Source: JBAXGE01 sp044344145 (GTDB lineage: Bacteria; Planctomycetota; Phycisphaerae; WQYP01). Taken from it: 6,284 nucleotides of DNA. Where the stretch lies: positions 1 through 6,284 of the forward strand of contig JBIJDM010000178.1 of assembly GCA_044344145.1 (NCBI GenBank). Direction: 5' to 3'. Within the stretch, counting starts at the first letter, position 1. Each line of letters opens with the position of its first letter. Below the pieces are notes generated by a model. It was not told where the DNA came from. It searched no databases and was given only the letters and a program-made list of their open reading frames with translations. Shown here one piece after another: positions 1 through 5,897 of this stretch. The translations under genes and the position numbers were made by a program.

Positions 1-438
1 GCGTGCCCGGGTCAGGTCTTTGCGCGTGTCCACTTCCAATCCGAGCTTTTCCATGCACGTCAGCACGCCGCGACAGGCCTCGGAAATAGGCGTGCGTTCG
101 ACAAACAGGTGCTTCCAGATATGATCGGCCTGCGCCTGTTTACTCATTTTCCAGAAGGTGTCATAGGGCAATTTGCTGGCGGGGACAATGCGGTAGACTT
201 CGGCGACGAGATAGTGATACGTCAGCAATTCATCCAAACCCCACAGCAACATACCACTGGGATCGGCCTTGCCGGTGCGGTTGGTCACGGGCGTGCCAAA
301 GGTGGGCGGATACAAATGCGTGTGCATGTCCACAATGGGTTGCGCGGCCACGGCGGCCGTGACGACTTTTTCGATCTGGCTGCGGGTGGTCAAGAGTTTT
401 GCGGGGGCAGCGGTTTTACGTTTGGCTTTCGGGGGCAT
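1..438 (-). CDS. Glucuronate isomerase-like (UxaC family) protein, N-terminal part
   Basis: The reading frame runs off the left edge, so only the first 146 residues are visible. After a basic N-terminus comes QPIVDMHTHLYPP (residues 33-45), matching the start of the UxaC fold, where HxH (here H39 and H41) sits at the metal site of the amidohydrolase superfamily. The next segments, LLWGLDELLTYHYL (64-77) and ADHIWKHLF with ISEACRGVLTCMEKLGL (104-134), follow the order of UxaC segments (IW..gDHYKWRA, then an IW motif and a helix ending in a short loop). Known UxaC enzymes interconvert glucuronate and fructuronate in the cytoplasm. This protein diverges enough that its substrate may differ, and it could be a general amidohydrolase-fold protein. 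The ATG at 436-438 is preceded by AGGAG (446-450) at 7 bases. It lies 78 bases downstream of the SpoIID gene on the same strand. Confidence 0.62.
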   Translation of the reverse strand, partial: MPPKAKRKTAAPAKLLTTRSQIEKVVTAAVAAQPIVDMHTHLYPPTFGTPVTNRTGKADPSGMLLWGLDELLTYHYLVAEVYRIVPASKLPYDTFWKMSKQAQADHIWKHLFVERTPISEACRGVLTCMEKLGLEVDTRKDLTRAR

Positions 439-451
439 CAGGGGACTCCTA

Positions 452-486
452 GGTAAAAATATCGGACTCGAAAACGTATTTTTACC
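452..486. repeat. Perfect 10-bp inverted repeat in the leader of the isomerase-like gene
   Basis: GGTAAAAATA (452-461) is exactly inverted as TATTTTTACC (477-486), with a 15-base spacer that contains a further small TCG/CGA pairing (462-464 with 469-471). The element starts one base beyond the AGGAG ribosome binding site of the gene starting at 438 and lies 31 bases after the SpoIID stop. An AT-rich stem without a GC core is atypical for an intrinsic terminator, so an operator or leader hairpin is equally plausible. The repeat itself is seen directly; its role is inference. Confidence 0.6.
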
Positions 487-516
487 ACAGGCCAGAGGGA
501 TTGGAAAGCCCGCTAC

Positions 517-1731
517 TCACTTCCACTGGGTGCGCAACCGGCTGGCAGGATAATAAAATGCCAGAATATCGGCGGTGCTGCGGCCTTTCTCGGCCAGCGC
601 TTTGGCCCCCCACTGGCTCATACCGATGCCATGACCAAATCCCCGGCCCTGTGTCAGGATGATATTGGCGCCCGAATCCTGAATCTCGAAATAACTGCTG
701 GGAGGCTTGGGGGCCACACCGGCGGGGTCTTGCAGCAGGGCCAAACGGAACTCTTCAGCGCGAATAGGGGCTTGATAGCCCTTTTCGTCGGTGAGCTGTA
801 TTTCAGTGGGACGCTGGGTGGTTGCATTGCGCTTGGCAATGGTGACTTTTTGGACGTTACCCAGTGCCAATAATTGCGGGAAGCTGTTACGCTGGCCCCA
901 GATCTGCATGGTGCGGGTGATGTCGGCCTTATTGATGGACATATCGGGCCATTGGAATTTCGGGGCGGCAGCATCCACCGGACCCACGGTGCGGGCCGAA
1001 AGCGGGGCCACGGAGATGTCGCCCCAGGCCTCGGCGGGGTCCACCGTGGCACCGCCGGTGACGCTGTGGAAATAAGTGCAGAAAATGCCTTCTTTGTCGG
1101 TGACAGTGGTGACCAGCACCTGACCGCGCGTGGCCGCCACGGCCGCGCGGCTGTTGGCGGTTTCCGCATGTTGGCCACCATACACTTGGGAACTGGTATC
1201 GGCGGTCACATCCCATTGCGTGGCGGGATCGCGGCTGAAAATTTGGAAGGCGGCATAGGTGCGTGCCGCAATGGCCTGGGCGCGGTAGGCGGCCGATGCC
1301 CAACGGTCGGGCATTTCTTTGGGCAGCACACCGGCCAGATAATCTTCCAACGGCAGCGTGTTGAGTAAAACGTACTTGTTGTTGGGGGTTTTGATATTGG
1401 CCAACGTACCGCGATAACCGGTTTTGGGGATGGCGACTTCCTGATCGCTGGGTGTAGACAGACGCACGCGGATCACGGGTTCCTGGATGAGTTTGGGCAG
1501 TACGACAATAGCGGGTTGGGGCTTGCCCAAAGCAGGCGGTTTGGTCCAGACAACTTGAACGCCGGGGGGCAGCACACGCGGGCCATTGGCACCGGGTTGT
1601 TGGGGCTTGCCGATCACCAAAGGTTCGCCCGCAGTCGGGCTCGTCTTGTTATGATGACAGGCCACCAGCACGCCCATGGCAAGTACCGGCAAGGCCCAGA
1701 GCAGATACGATTTACGCCAAAACCGTTGCAT
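517..1731 (-). CDS. SpoIID/LytB domain lipoprotein
   Basis: This is a 404-residue protein with a basic N-terminus, a hydrophobic segment (about residues 9-24) and the lipobox LVAC with Cys25, so it should be an exported lipoprotein. A proline-rich linker (about 31-85) precedes the SpoIID domain (about 88-400). Visible family motifs are LPLEDYLAGVLPKEMP (126-141), AYRAQAIAARTYA (148-160), YFHSVTGGAT (220-229) and GRGFGHGIGMSQWGAKALA (362-380). In characterised SpoIID proteins the glutamate of the KEM motif is catalytic, here E139, and the enzyme is a peptidoglycan lytic transglycosylase acting on stem-peptide-free glycan. Planctomycetes do not form endospores, so a general cell-wall role is more likely than engulfment. 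The ATG at 1731 is chosen because GGAGG lies 8 bases upstream; an in-frame ATG at 1737 would leave only 2 bases. The gene follows the alpha-CTD gene by 41 bases and is probably in the same operon. Confidence 0.9.
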   Translation of the reverse strand: MQRFWRKSYLLWALPVLAMGVLVACHHNKTSPTAGEPLVIGKPQQPGANGPRVLPPGVQVVWTKPPALGKPQPAIVVLPKLIQEPVIRVRLSTPSDQEVAIPKTGYRGTLANIKTPNNKYVLLNTLPLEDYLAGVLPKEMPDRWASAAYRAQAIAARTYAAFQIFSRDPATQWDVTADTSSQVYGGQHAETANSRAAVAATRGQVLVTTVTDKEGIFCTYFHSVTGGATVDPAEAWGDISVAPLSARTVGPVDAAAPKFQWPDMSINKADITRTMQIWGQRNSFPQLLALGNVQKVTIAKRNATTQRPTEIQLTDEKGYQAPIRAEEFRLALLQDPAGVAPKPPSSYFEIQDSGANIILTQGRGFGHGIGMSQWGAKALAEKGRSTADILAFYYPASRLRTQWK

Positions 1732-1739
1732 AGCCATAC

Positions 1740-1744
1740 CCTCC
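1740..1744 (-). promoter_or_regulatory. Ribosome binding site deciding the SpoIID start
   Basis: On the minus strand the sequence is AGGGAGGGT followed by ATGGCTATG. The GGAGG core is 2 bases from the first ATG (1737) and 8 bases from the second (1731). The second spacing is normal for bacterial initiation, so 1731 is preferred; the difference is two residues. Confidence 0.7.
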
Positions 1745-1772
1745 CTGGTAAAAGCCGGCAGCGTAGCGAAGC

Positions 1773-2711
1773 TTACTCGGGAATCTTACGCAAGGTCAGG
1801 TTGTAGGTCGTCAAGATGGCCTTGATTTCATCCAAGCTGGTCTGGCCGAAGTTCTTGATGCCCAGCAGTTCCGCTTCGGTGCGGCAGGCCAATTCGCCCA
1901 GCGTGTTGGCGCCCAGACGTTCGACGGCTTTCTTGCTGCGGACCGAAAGTTCGATCTCGGCCAGCGGTTTGTTGAGGATATCTTCGGGCACGCTGTTGGC
2001 CAGTTGCTGTTGGATCATTTCCTTCTGCATCTGCCCATGCTGCTCTTCGGCATACTGACCAAGACGGAAGCCCTTGGCCACGACCATCTTGCGGATTTCA
2101 TCGAGGCTGGTATCGCCAAAGTTCTTATAGGCCAGCAAATCGGCTTCGGGCACCCGAAGCAGTTCGCCCATGGTGTGAATTTCCATTTTCTTCAGGCAGT
2201 TGCGGGCCCGGACCGACAGTTCGAAATCGGTGACCGGGGTTTCCAGCATTTCGTGATTCTTTTCGTTGCGCTTTTCGATATCTTCGTCAATCTTCATGCT
2301 GACGGATTCGGAAGCGTCTTTCATGAACAACTTGGCTTTGGCATGATTGGGGCATTCCGAGAGCAGCCGACCCATGAGGACTTCGCTGTCCACATAACGG
2401 CCATGATCTTCATAGAGCACCGCGAGATTCAGCAGGGCGCCTTCGAATACCGGGCAACGGTCCACGAGGATTTCATACAGCGCGATCGCCTGTTCATCCT
2501 GACCGACCAGGTCCAGAAGGCTGGCAAGTTTGAACATGGCCAGCTCATGTTCGCTGTCCTTGGCCACGGCCTGTTCCAGCAACGCGATGGCCTGTTCCAG
2601 ATAATTGGGGCCCGACTTCTTCAACACCGCCAAAGCTTCTTCATACAGCTTTTTGGCTGCGGGGACGTCGGAAGCGGCATCGAAAGTTACGCTAGCAAGG
2701 GCTTGTGTCAT
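1773..2711 (-). CDS. TPR protein with two RNA polymerase alpha C-terminal domains
   Basis: This 312-residue soluble protein has an N-terminal helical repeat region (about 15-130) with TPR-like helices such as YLEQAIALLEQAVAKD and EQAIALYEILVDRCP. It is followed by two alpha-CTD modules (about 158-217 and 248-307). Each has the alpha-CTD pattern: ELSVRARNCLKKM ... LLAYKNFGDTSLDEI in the first and ELSVRSKKAVERL ... LLGIKNFGQTSLDEI in the second. Aligned to E. coli alpha, the DNA-contacting Arg265 is kept in both (R168, R258). Asn268 is kept in the first (N171) but is Lys in the second (K261), and Lys298 is Thr in both. The assembly and Rpb-interaction domains of true alpha are absent, so this is not RpoA. 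A role in transcription through UP-element-like DNA or regulator contacts is inference. The linker (220-247) is charged, Gln-rich and probably helical. The ATG has GAGG (2716-2719) 4 bases upstream. Confidence 0.88.
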   Translation of the reverse strand: MTQALASVTFDAASDVPAAKKLYEEALAVLKKSGPNYLEQAIALLEQAVAKDSEHELAMFKLASLLDLVGQDEQAIALYEILVDRCPVFEGALLNLAVLYEDHGRYVDSEVLMGRLLSECPNHAKAKLFMKDASESVSMKIDEDIEKRNEKNHEMLETPVTDFELSVRARNCLKKMEIHTMGELLRVPEADLLAYKNFGDTSLDEIRKMVVAKGFRLGQYAEEQHGQMQKEMIQQQLANSVPEDILNKPLAEIELSVRSKKAVERLGANTLGELACRTEAELLGIKNFGQTSLDEIKAILTTYNLTLRKIPE

Positions 2712-2778
2712 GTGACCTCAATCTCCAAACAGACAGAATGCATACAACTCCCCGGCAATAGACCGGTGGAAAGATACT

Positions 2779-2807
2779 AATTTAACCGAGTATGGCCTTT
2801 TGAACAA
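2779..2807 (-). promoter_or_regulatory. Possible promoter for the alpha-CTD/SpoIID genes
   Basis: On the minus strand TTGTTC (2802-2807) and TAAATT (2779-2784) are separated by 17 bases, matching the sigma-70 consensus at three and four of six positions. The -35-like box coincides with the T-rich tail of the hairpin that ends the upstream gene. An alternative pair is TTAAAT with TCTATT slightly downstream. The match is weak and unproven. Confidence 0.3.
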
Positions 2808-2829
2808 CCCCCACGCCCGGGGGTGGGGG
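2808..2829 (-). terminator. Hairpin terminator after the DUF255/DsbD-like reading frame
   Basis: On the minus strand CCCCCAC (2823-2829) pairs perfectly with GTGGGGG (2808-2814) around an 8-base loop that contains CCCGGG-type self-complementarity. It is followed by TTGTTC (2802-2807), a weak T-tract. It starts 8 bases after the TAA at 2838-2840, the stop of the DsbD-like frame, rather than close to the TGA at 3118. This supports 2838 as the natural end of the gene. Confidence 0.6.
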
Positions 2830-2837
2830 ACGGGGAC

Positions 2838-3185
2838 TTATCCACCCCCATCCAAGGTAACCGTCAGGGCTACCGCCACGGTGACTTCCGGCAGGCAGTT
2901 TTCCGCACCACACAGTTGATAGGTGACCCATGCGTGCAAGGGAACCGTGGGCATGACAGAATCGCCCCCAGACCAACGCCCCTTCCCATGGATGGTCAGC
3001 GTTCCCGTATAACCATGATCCGACGCCGGGGGCCAAGCCCATGCCACTGCGGTTAAATGATCCGGTGCCAAGCGTATGGCCGGGGGTACCAGCTGTAACG
3101 ACCAGCCGGTGGGAATATCACACACCAGCGTTAGCGTAACGTCCTGTGGCGATACTGCTGCAACCTTGGCCGAGGCAGCGAAAGT
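2838..3185 (-). pseudogene. Out-of-frame DsbD N-terminal-like domain, probable C-terminus of the DUF255 gene
   Basis: This frame is open from just after a TAA at 3186-3188 to the TAA at 2838-2840, giving 115 codons. It reads SAKVAAVSPQDVTLTL, then DIPTGWSLQLVPP, and ends with LHAWVTYQLCGAENCLP followed by alternating hydrophobic residues. An IPxGW turn early and a YQxC....CLP element late are features of DsbD N-terminal-type (Ig-like, thiol-exchanging) domains. There is no ATG at its start; the GTG at 3123-3125 would cut off the first strand of the domain and has no good Shine-Dalgarno. The neighbouring frame of the DUF255 gene covers 3185 to 3118 and then stops. A single +1 shift at about 3180-3183 joins the two without loss, giving about 746 residues. 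Listed as a broken part; it might be intact in the living organism if a base was miscalled. Confidence 0.6.
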
Positions 3186-5079
3186 TTACCACCGATCCAT
3201 AGGTGATGGCCCCAGCGGGTATCCCCGAGTTAAGCAGGGCATACCACAGACTGCAATAGACCGTCGGGTTGGCACTGGCCACCGGGGCCAGACGGCCGAC
3301 AATCTCCCGCTGGTGCTGGGCCAGTTCCGGCAGCACCGTTTGCGGCAAGAGCACGCCCAATGCCTCCAAGGCGACCGCCAGCGCGGCAGGCACGGCATTA
3401 TCCATGGCCAGTTGCAGTTGCACCGGCAGGGCATCATGCCCCGCATGCGTGGCGGTATACGTCTGCCGGTCAGCGGACCAAAAGAGCCGGTCCATATCCT
3501 GCAGTAGTTGCAGGGCCACGGGTAAAAATTCGTCTTTATCCGCCGGGGACACGGCGGACAAATACGCCAACGCGGCAATCAGATGGGCATAATCATCCAA
3601 AAAGCCCGGCGTGTGGGCGGGCGCATGACGACTAATGCGATAAAGTTGGCCCGCACGGTAGTGCTGCCGGAGGAGGAAGCGGGCATTATTCCGGGCGGCA
3701 ACAAGATAATCGCTTTGGGCACAAGCACTACCGGCGGTGACTAGGGCTTGTATAAACAGACCATTCCACGCGGTAATAATTTTGTCGTCGCGGGCTGGGG
3801 GAACCCGGCTTTGGCGGTGCTGACGCAGACGCAGGGATAGGGCGTTAATCCGGTCCGTGCCAGCCGCCACGGTAAGACCCGAGCGCTCGGCGAGTTGGGC
3901 AACACTCATAACCCGGGACAAAACATTACTGCCCTCAAAATTACCCGCCTCCGTAATGCCGTAGTAGTTACACACCAGGTCGGCATCGGCGGGCTGACCC
4001 AGCGCGGCGCGGACTTCGGCGGAGGTATAGGCATAATATTTGCCTTCGTGGCCTTCGGAATCGGCGTCGAGCGTGGCATGGAACTCCCCCGCCGGGCCGG
4101 TCATTTCGCGGAGCCAATAATCCGCGCAAGCCCGCGCGGTGGTCAGATAATCCGACCGGTCCAGCAACCGTCCCGCCCGCGCGAAAACTTCCAGCAATTG
4201 CGCATTGTCGTAGAGCATCTTTTCAAAGTGCGGCACCAGCCAATGGGCATCCACACTGTAACGGGCAAAGCCGCCGGCCAGTTGGTCATGAATCCCCCCC
4301 GCCTGCAGGGCGTCGAGCGTGACCGTCAGCATGTCGGTGAGTTGGCGTAATTGTGCGGACTGGAGTTGGGCAGGATTGTTGGCCGCATGTTCCAGCAACC
4401 AGCACCACAGCCGCAGGGTTTGGTGCGGGGGAAACTTGGGGGCGCCACCGAATCCGCCATGCTCCGGGTCGAAACTTTGGCCCCATTGCCCATAAGCCAG
4501 TTGCATGACGGCCGGCAGATCAAGGGACGCTGCTGCGGGTGCCGTGGCTTTTTCCGCATACGTCTGCAGCGTCTCCACCGCCCGCTGGGCCTGCGCCTCG
4601 ATCTCACCCCGCCGCTGCCGCCACGCTTCGGCAATGGCTTCCAGCAAACGCGGAAAGCCAGGCCGCCCATAACCATCCTCCGGCGGGAAATATGTTCCGG
4701 CATAGAAAGGCTTCAGGTCCGGGGTCAACCAGACGCTCATCGGCCAGCCCCCCGAACCGGTCATCATCTGGGTGGCCAGCATATAGGTTTCATCCAGGTC
4801 GGGGCGTTCTTCACGGTCCACTTTGATATTCACAAAATTTCGGTTCATCACCGCAGCTATGGCGGGGACTTCAAAACAGAGTTTTTCCATCACATGGCAC
4901 CAGTGACAGGCGGAGTAGCCCACGGACAAAAAGATGGGCAAATCCTGACTGCGGGCCAAAGCCAACGCCTCGGGGCCCCATGGGTACCAATCCACCGGGT
5001 TATGCGCATGCTGCAGAAGGTATGGGCTGGAACAAGTGGCCAGCCGATTGGTATGGTCTGGGGTGGGTGTCGTGGACAT
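3118..5079 (-). CDS. DUF255 thioredoxin-domain protein (YyaL/SPATA20 family)
   Basis: The intact frame is 653 residues. Residues 1-135 form the thioredoxin-like DUF255 domain, with SPYLLQHAHNPVDWYPWG (18-35), the redox-type motif SACHWCH (C58 and C61), KVDREERPDLDETYM (86-100) and GGWPMSVWLTPDLKPFYAGTYF (110-131). The remainder is the alpha/alpha-barrel part typical of the family, with GGFGGAPKFPP (208-218), HFEKMLYDNAQLL, ITAWNGLF and GFLDDYAHLIAAL. The cellular role of the family is not established; a disulfide or thiol function is suggested by the CxxC. The usual HESFE after the CxxC is KLCFE here. The last 20 residues in this frame (after F633) are low-complexity and resemble no family end; see the frame at 2838-3185. 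The ATG at 5079 has GGAG at 6 bases; an in-frame ATG at 5091 has no ribosome binding site. Confidence 0.9.
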   Translation of the reverse strand: MSTTPTPDHTNRLATCSSPYLLQHAHNPVDWYPWGPEALALARSQDLPIFLSVGYSACHWCHVMEKLCFEVPAIAAVMNRNFVNIKVDREERPDLDETYMLATQMMTGSGGWPMSVWLTPDLKPFYAGTYFPPEDGYGRPGFPRLLEAIAEAWRQRRGEIEAQAQRAVETLQTYAEKATAPAAASLDLPAVMQLAYGQWGQSFDPEHGGFGGAPKFPPHQTLRLWCWLLEHAANNPAQLQSAQLRQLTDMLTVTLDALQAGGIHDQLAGGFARYSVDAHWLVPHFEKMLYDNAQLLEVFARAGRLLDRSDYLTTARACADYWLREMTGPAGEFHATLDADSEGHEGKYYAYTSAEVRAALGQPADADLVCNYYGITEAGNFEGSNVLSRVMSVAQLAERSGLTVAAGTDRINALSLRLRQHRQSRVPPARDDKIITAWNGLFIQALVTAGSACAQSDYLVAARNNARFLLRQHYRAGQLYRISRHAPAHTPGFLDDYAHLIAALAYLSAVSPADKDEFLPVALQLLQDMDRLFWSADRQTYTATHAGHDALPVQLQLAMDNAVPAALAVALEALGVLLPQTVLPELAQHQREIVGRLAPVASANPTVYCSLWYALLNSGIPAGAITYGSVVNFRCLGQGCSSIATGRYANAGV

Positions 5080-5085
5080 AGGGAA

Positions 5086-5089
5086 CTCC
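5086..5089 (-). promoter_or_regulatory. Ribosome binding site deciding the DUF255 start
   Basis: GGAG on the minus strand is 6 bases before the ATG at 5079. It overlaps the in-frame ATG at 5091, which itself lacks any upstream purine-rich site. The shorter form, beginning MSTTPTPDH, is therefore preferred over one with four extra residues. Confidence 0.65.
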
Positions 5090-5148
5090 ATTGGGTGTCG
5101 TATGGTAGGCCGGGGGAAAGCAGAAATCTTGCCTATCCAAAGAGGACT

Positions 5149-5177
5149 CGCACAACCCCCACTACTCCCGTTATAAT
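5149..5177 (+). promoter_or_regulatory. Sigma-70-type promoter of the deformylase gene
   Basis: A perfect TATAAT (5172-5177) lies 29 bases before the GTG start. With a 17-base spacer the -35 position is CGCACA (5149-5154), matching TTGACA at three of six positions. Transcription would begin near 5184, leaving a short leader with the ribosome binding site. The -10 box is bracketed by CCCG (5167-5170) and CGGG (5178-5181), a small dyad. This lies in the 127-base divergent region shared with the DUF255 gene; I could not identify a convincing promoter for the latter. Confidence 0.6.
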
Positions 5178-5206
5178 CGGGGTGGTTATCTTAATGAGGG
5201 TGTTGC

Positions 5207-5743
5207 GTGTCGAAAAAAGCATTTGCCTACCCGGACCCCGCCGAGTTAAAGGTCGTGGTCTATCCCGCCAAAGTGCTGCGCGTACCGGCCCAGCCGGTGA
5301 CGGACTTTGGTCCGGGCCTGGAAGCCGTGGTGGGACGCATGAAGCAACTCATGGAACAACATGAAGGCGTGGGTCTGGCCGCACCGCAGGTGGGATTGAG
5401 CCTGCGGCTGTTTGTCTGGTCCCCCACCGGCGAGGCCAGCAATGCCATCGCCGTGATCAATCCCGAGCTAACGGCCCATGCGGGAACGCAGTTGGCCTCG
5501 GAAGGTTGTTTGAGCCTGCCCGATATTCGCGCCCGGATTACCCGGGCGATGACCGTGCATGTGCAGGCCAAAAACGAGTATAACCAAAGCTATGATATGG
5601 ACTTAGAAGAATTTTCCGCCCGTATCGTCCAGCATGAAAACGATCATCTGGAAGGCGTTTTAATTTTGGACCGCATGGGACCGGCGGCGAAAATTGCCAA
5701 TCGCGGTAAAATACGGGCCTTGGAAGAGGCCGCCGGGAAGTAA
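5207..5743 (+). CDS. def: Peptide deformylase
   Basis: This 178-residue cytoplasmic metalloenzyme removes the formyl group from the N-terminal methionine of new proteins. All three family motifs are present: GVGLAAPQVG (54-63, motif GxGLAAxQ with Q61), EGCLSLPD (99-106, metal ligand C101) and QHENDHLEGVL (142-152, the HExDH motif with ligands H143 and H147 and catalytic E144). The length is normal for bacterial deformylases. The start is GTG at 5207, with GAGGG (5196-5200) 6 bases upstream; the downstream sequence continues directly into the KVVVYPAKVLRVPAQPV segment expected near the N-terminus of the family. The frequent partner gene fmt is not next to it here: upstream is a divergent gene and downstream an acyltransferase. 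All catalytic residues are kept, so it should be active. Confidence 0.96.
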   Translation: MSKKAFAYPDPAELKVVVYPAKVLRVPAQPVTDFGPGLEAVVGRMKQLMEQHEGVGLAAPQVGLSLRLFVWSPTGEASNAIAVINPELTAHAGTQLASEGCLSLPDIRARITRAMTVHVQAKNEYNQSYDMDLEEFSARIVQHENDHLEGVLILDRMGPAAKIANRGKIRALEEAAGK

Positions 5744-5897
5744 AAAATAACGCAGTAAGGATCGGGTTCTGGGCATATTTTGGGGCACGGCAGGTTAGGA
5801 TACAATGCAGCAGACAGCGCAACTAGCGGCTCAATTTGAAGGATATCACTGAACTTTCTGCAGCCCTGCGCTGCGGCGCGGCGTGAGGATGAAGTAT
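5744..5897 (+). promoter_or_regulatory. Intergenic leader with possible promoter before the acyltransferase
   Basis: This 154-base gap holds a TACAAT box (5801-5806), preceded by T-rich sequence; TTGGGG (5780-5785) is a candidate -35 at a short 15-base spacing. Downstream, GCAGC (5860-5864) and GCTGC (5870-5874) can form a small 5-bp hairpin in the leader. I see no convincing terminator after the deformylase, so read-through into the acyltransferase gene is possible. Confidence 0.35.
5885..5888 (+). promoter_or_regulatory. Ribosome binding site deciding the acyltransferase start
   Basis: GAGG is directly next to the ATG at 5889 (no spacing) but 9 bases before the in-frame ATG at 5898, so the latter is the better start. 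The difference is three residues. Confidence 0.55.

Noticed and set aside
2004..2780. Plus-strand open frame of 258 codons opposite the alpha-CTD gene
   Set aside because: It is entirely antisense to a clear protein with two recognised domains, and the predicted product shows no family features. It reflects codon bias of the opposite strand.
2782..3042. Minus-strand 86-codon frame between the DUF255 and alpha-CTD genes
   Set aside because: It overlaps the DsbD-like frame, which has coherent motifs, and it crosses the terminator-like hairpin. Its product is Gly/Pro/Trp-rich without recognisable character.
5153..5163. Shared 11-base string ACAACCCCCAC at about 5153 and about 2804, considered as a dispersed repeat
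   Set aside because: It is short and C-rich, and one copy is part of a terminator stem. Coincidence is likely, and there is no extended similarity around either copy.
4351..5364. Long plus-strand open frame of 337 codons opposite the DUF255 gene and running into the deformylase start
   Set aside because: It lies antisense to a well-supported family member and overlaps a second real gene in another frame. Its product is rich in Arg, Gly, His and Pro with no recognisable motif, as expected of a shadow in GC-rich DNA.
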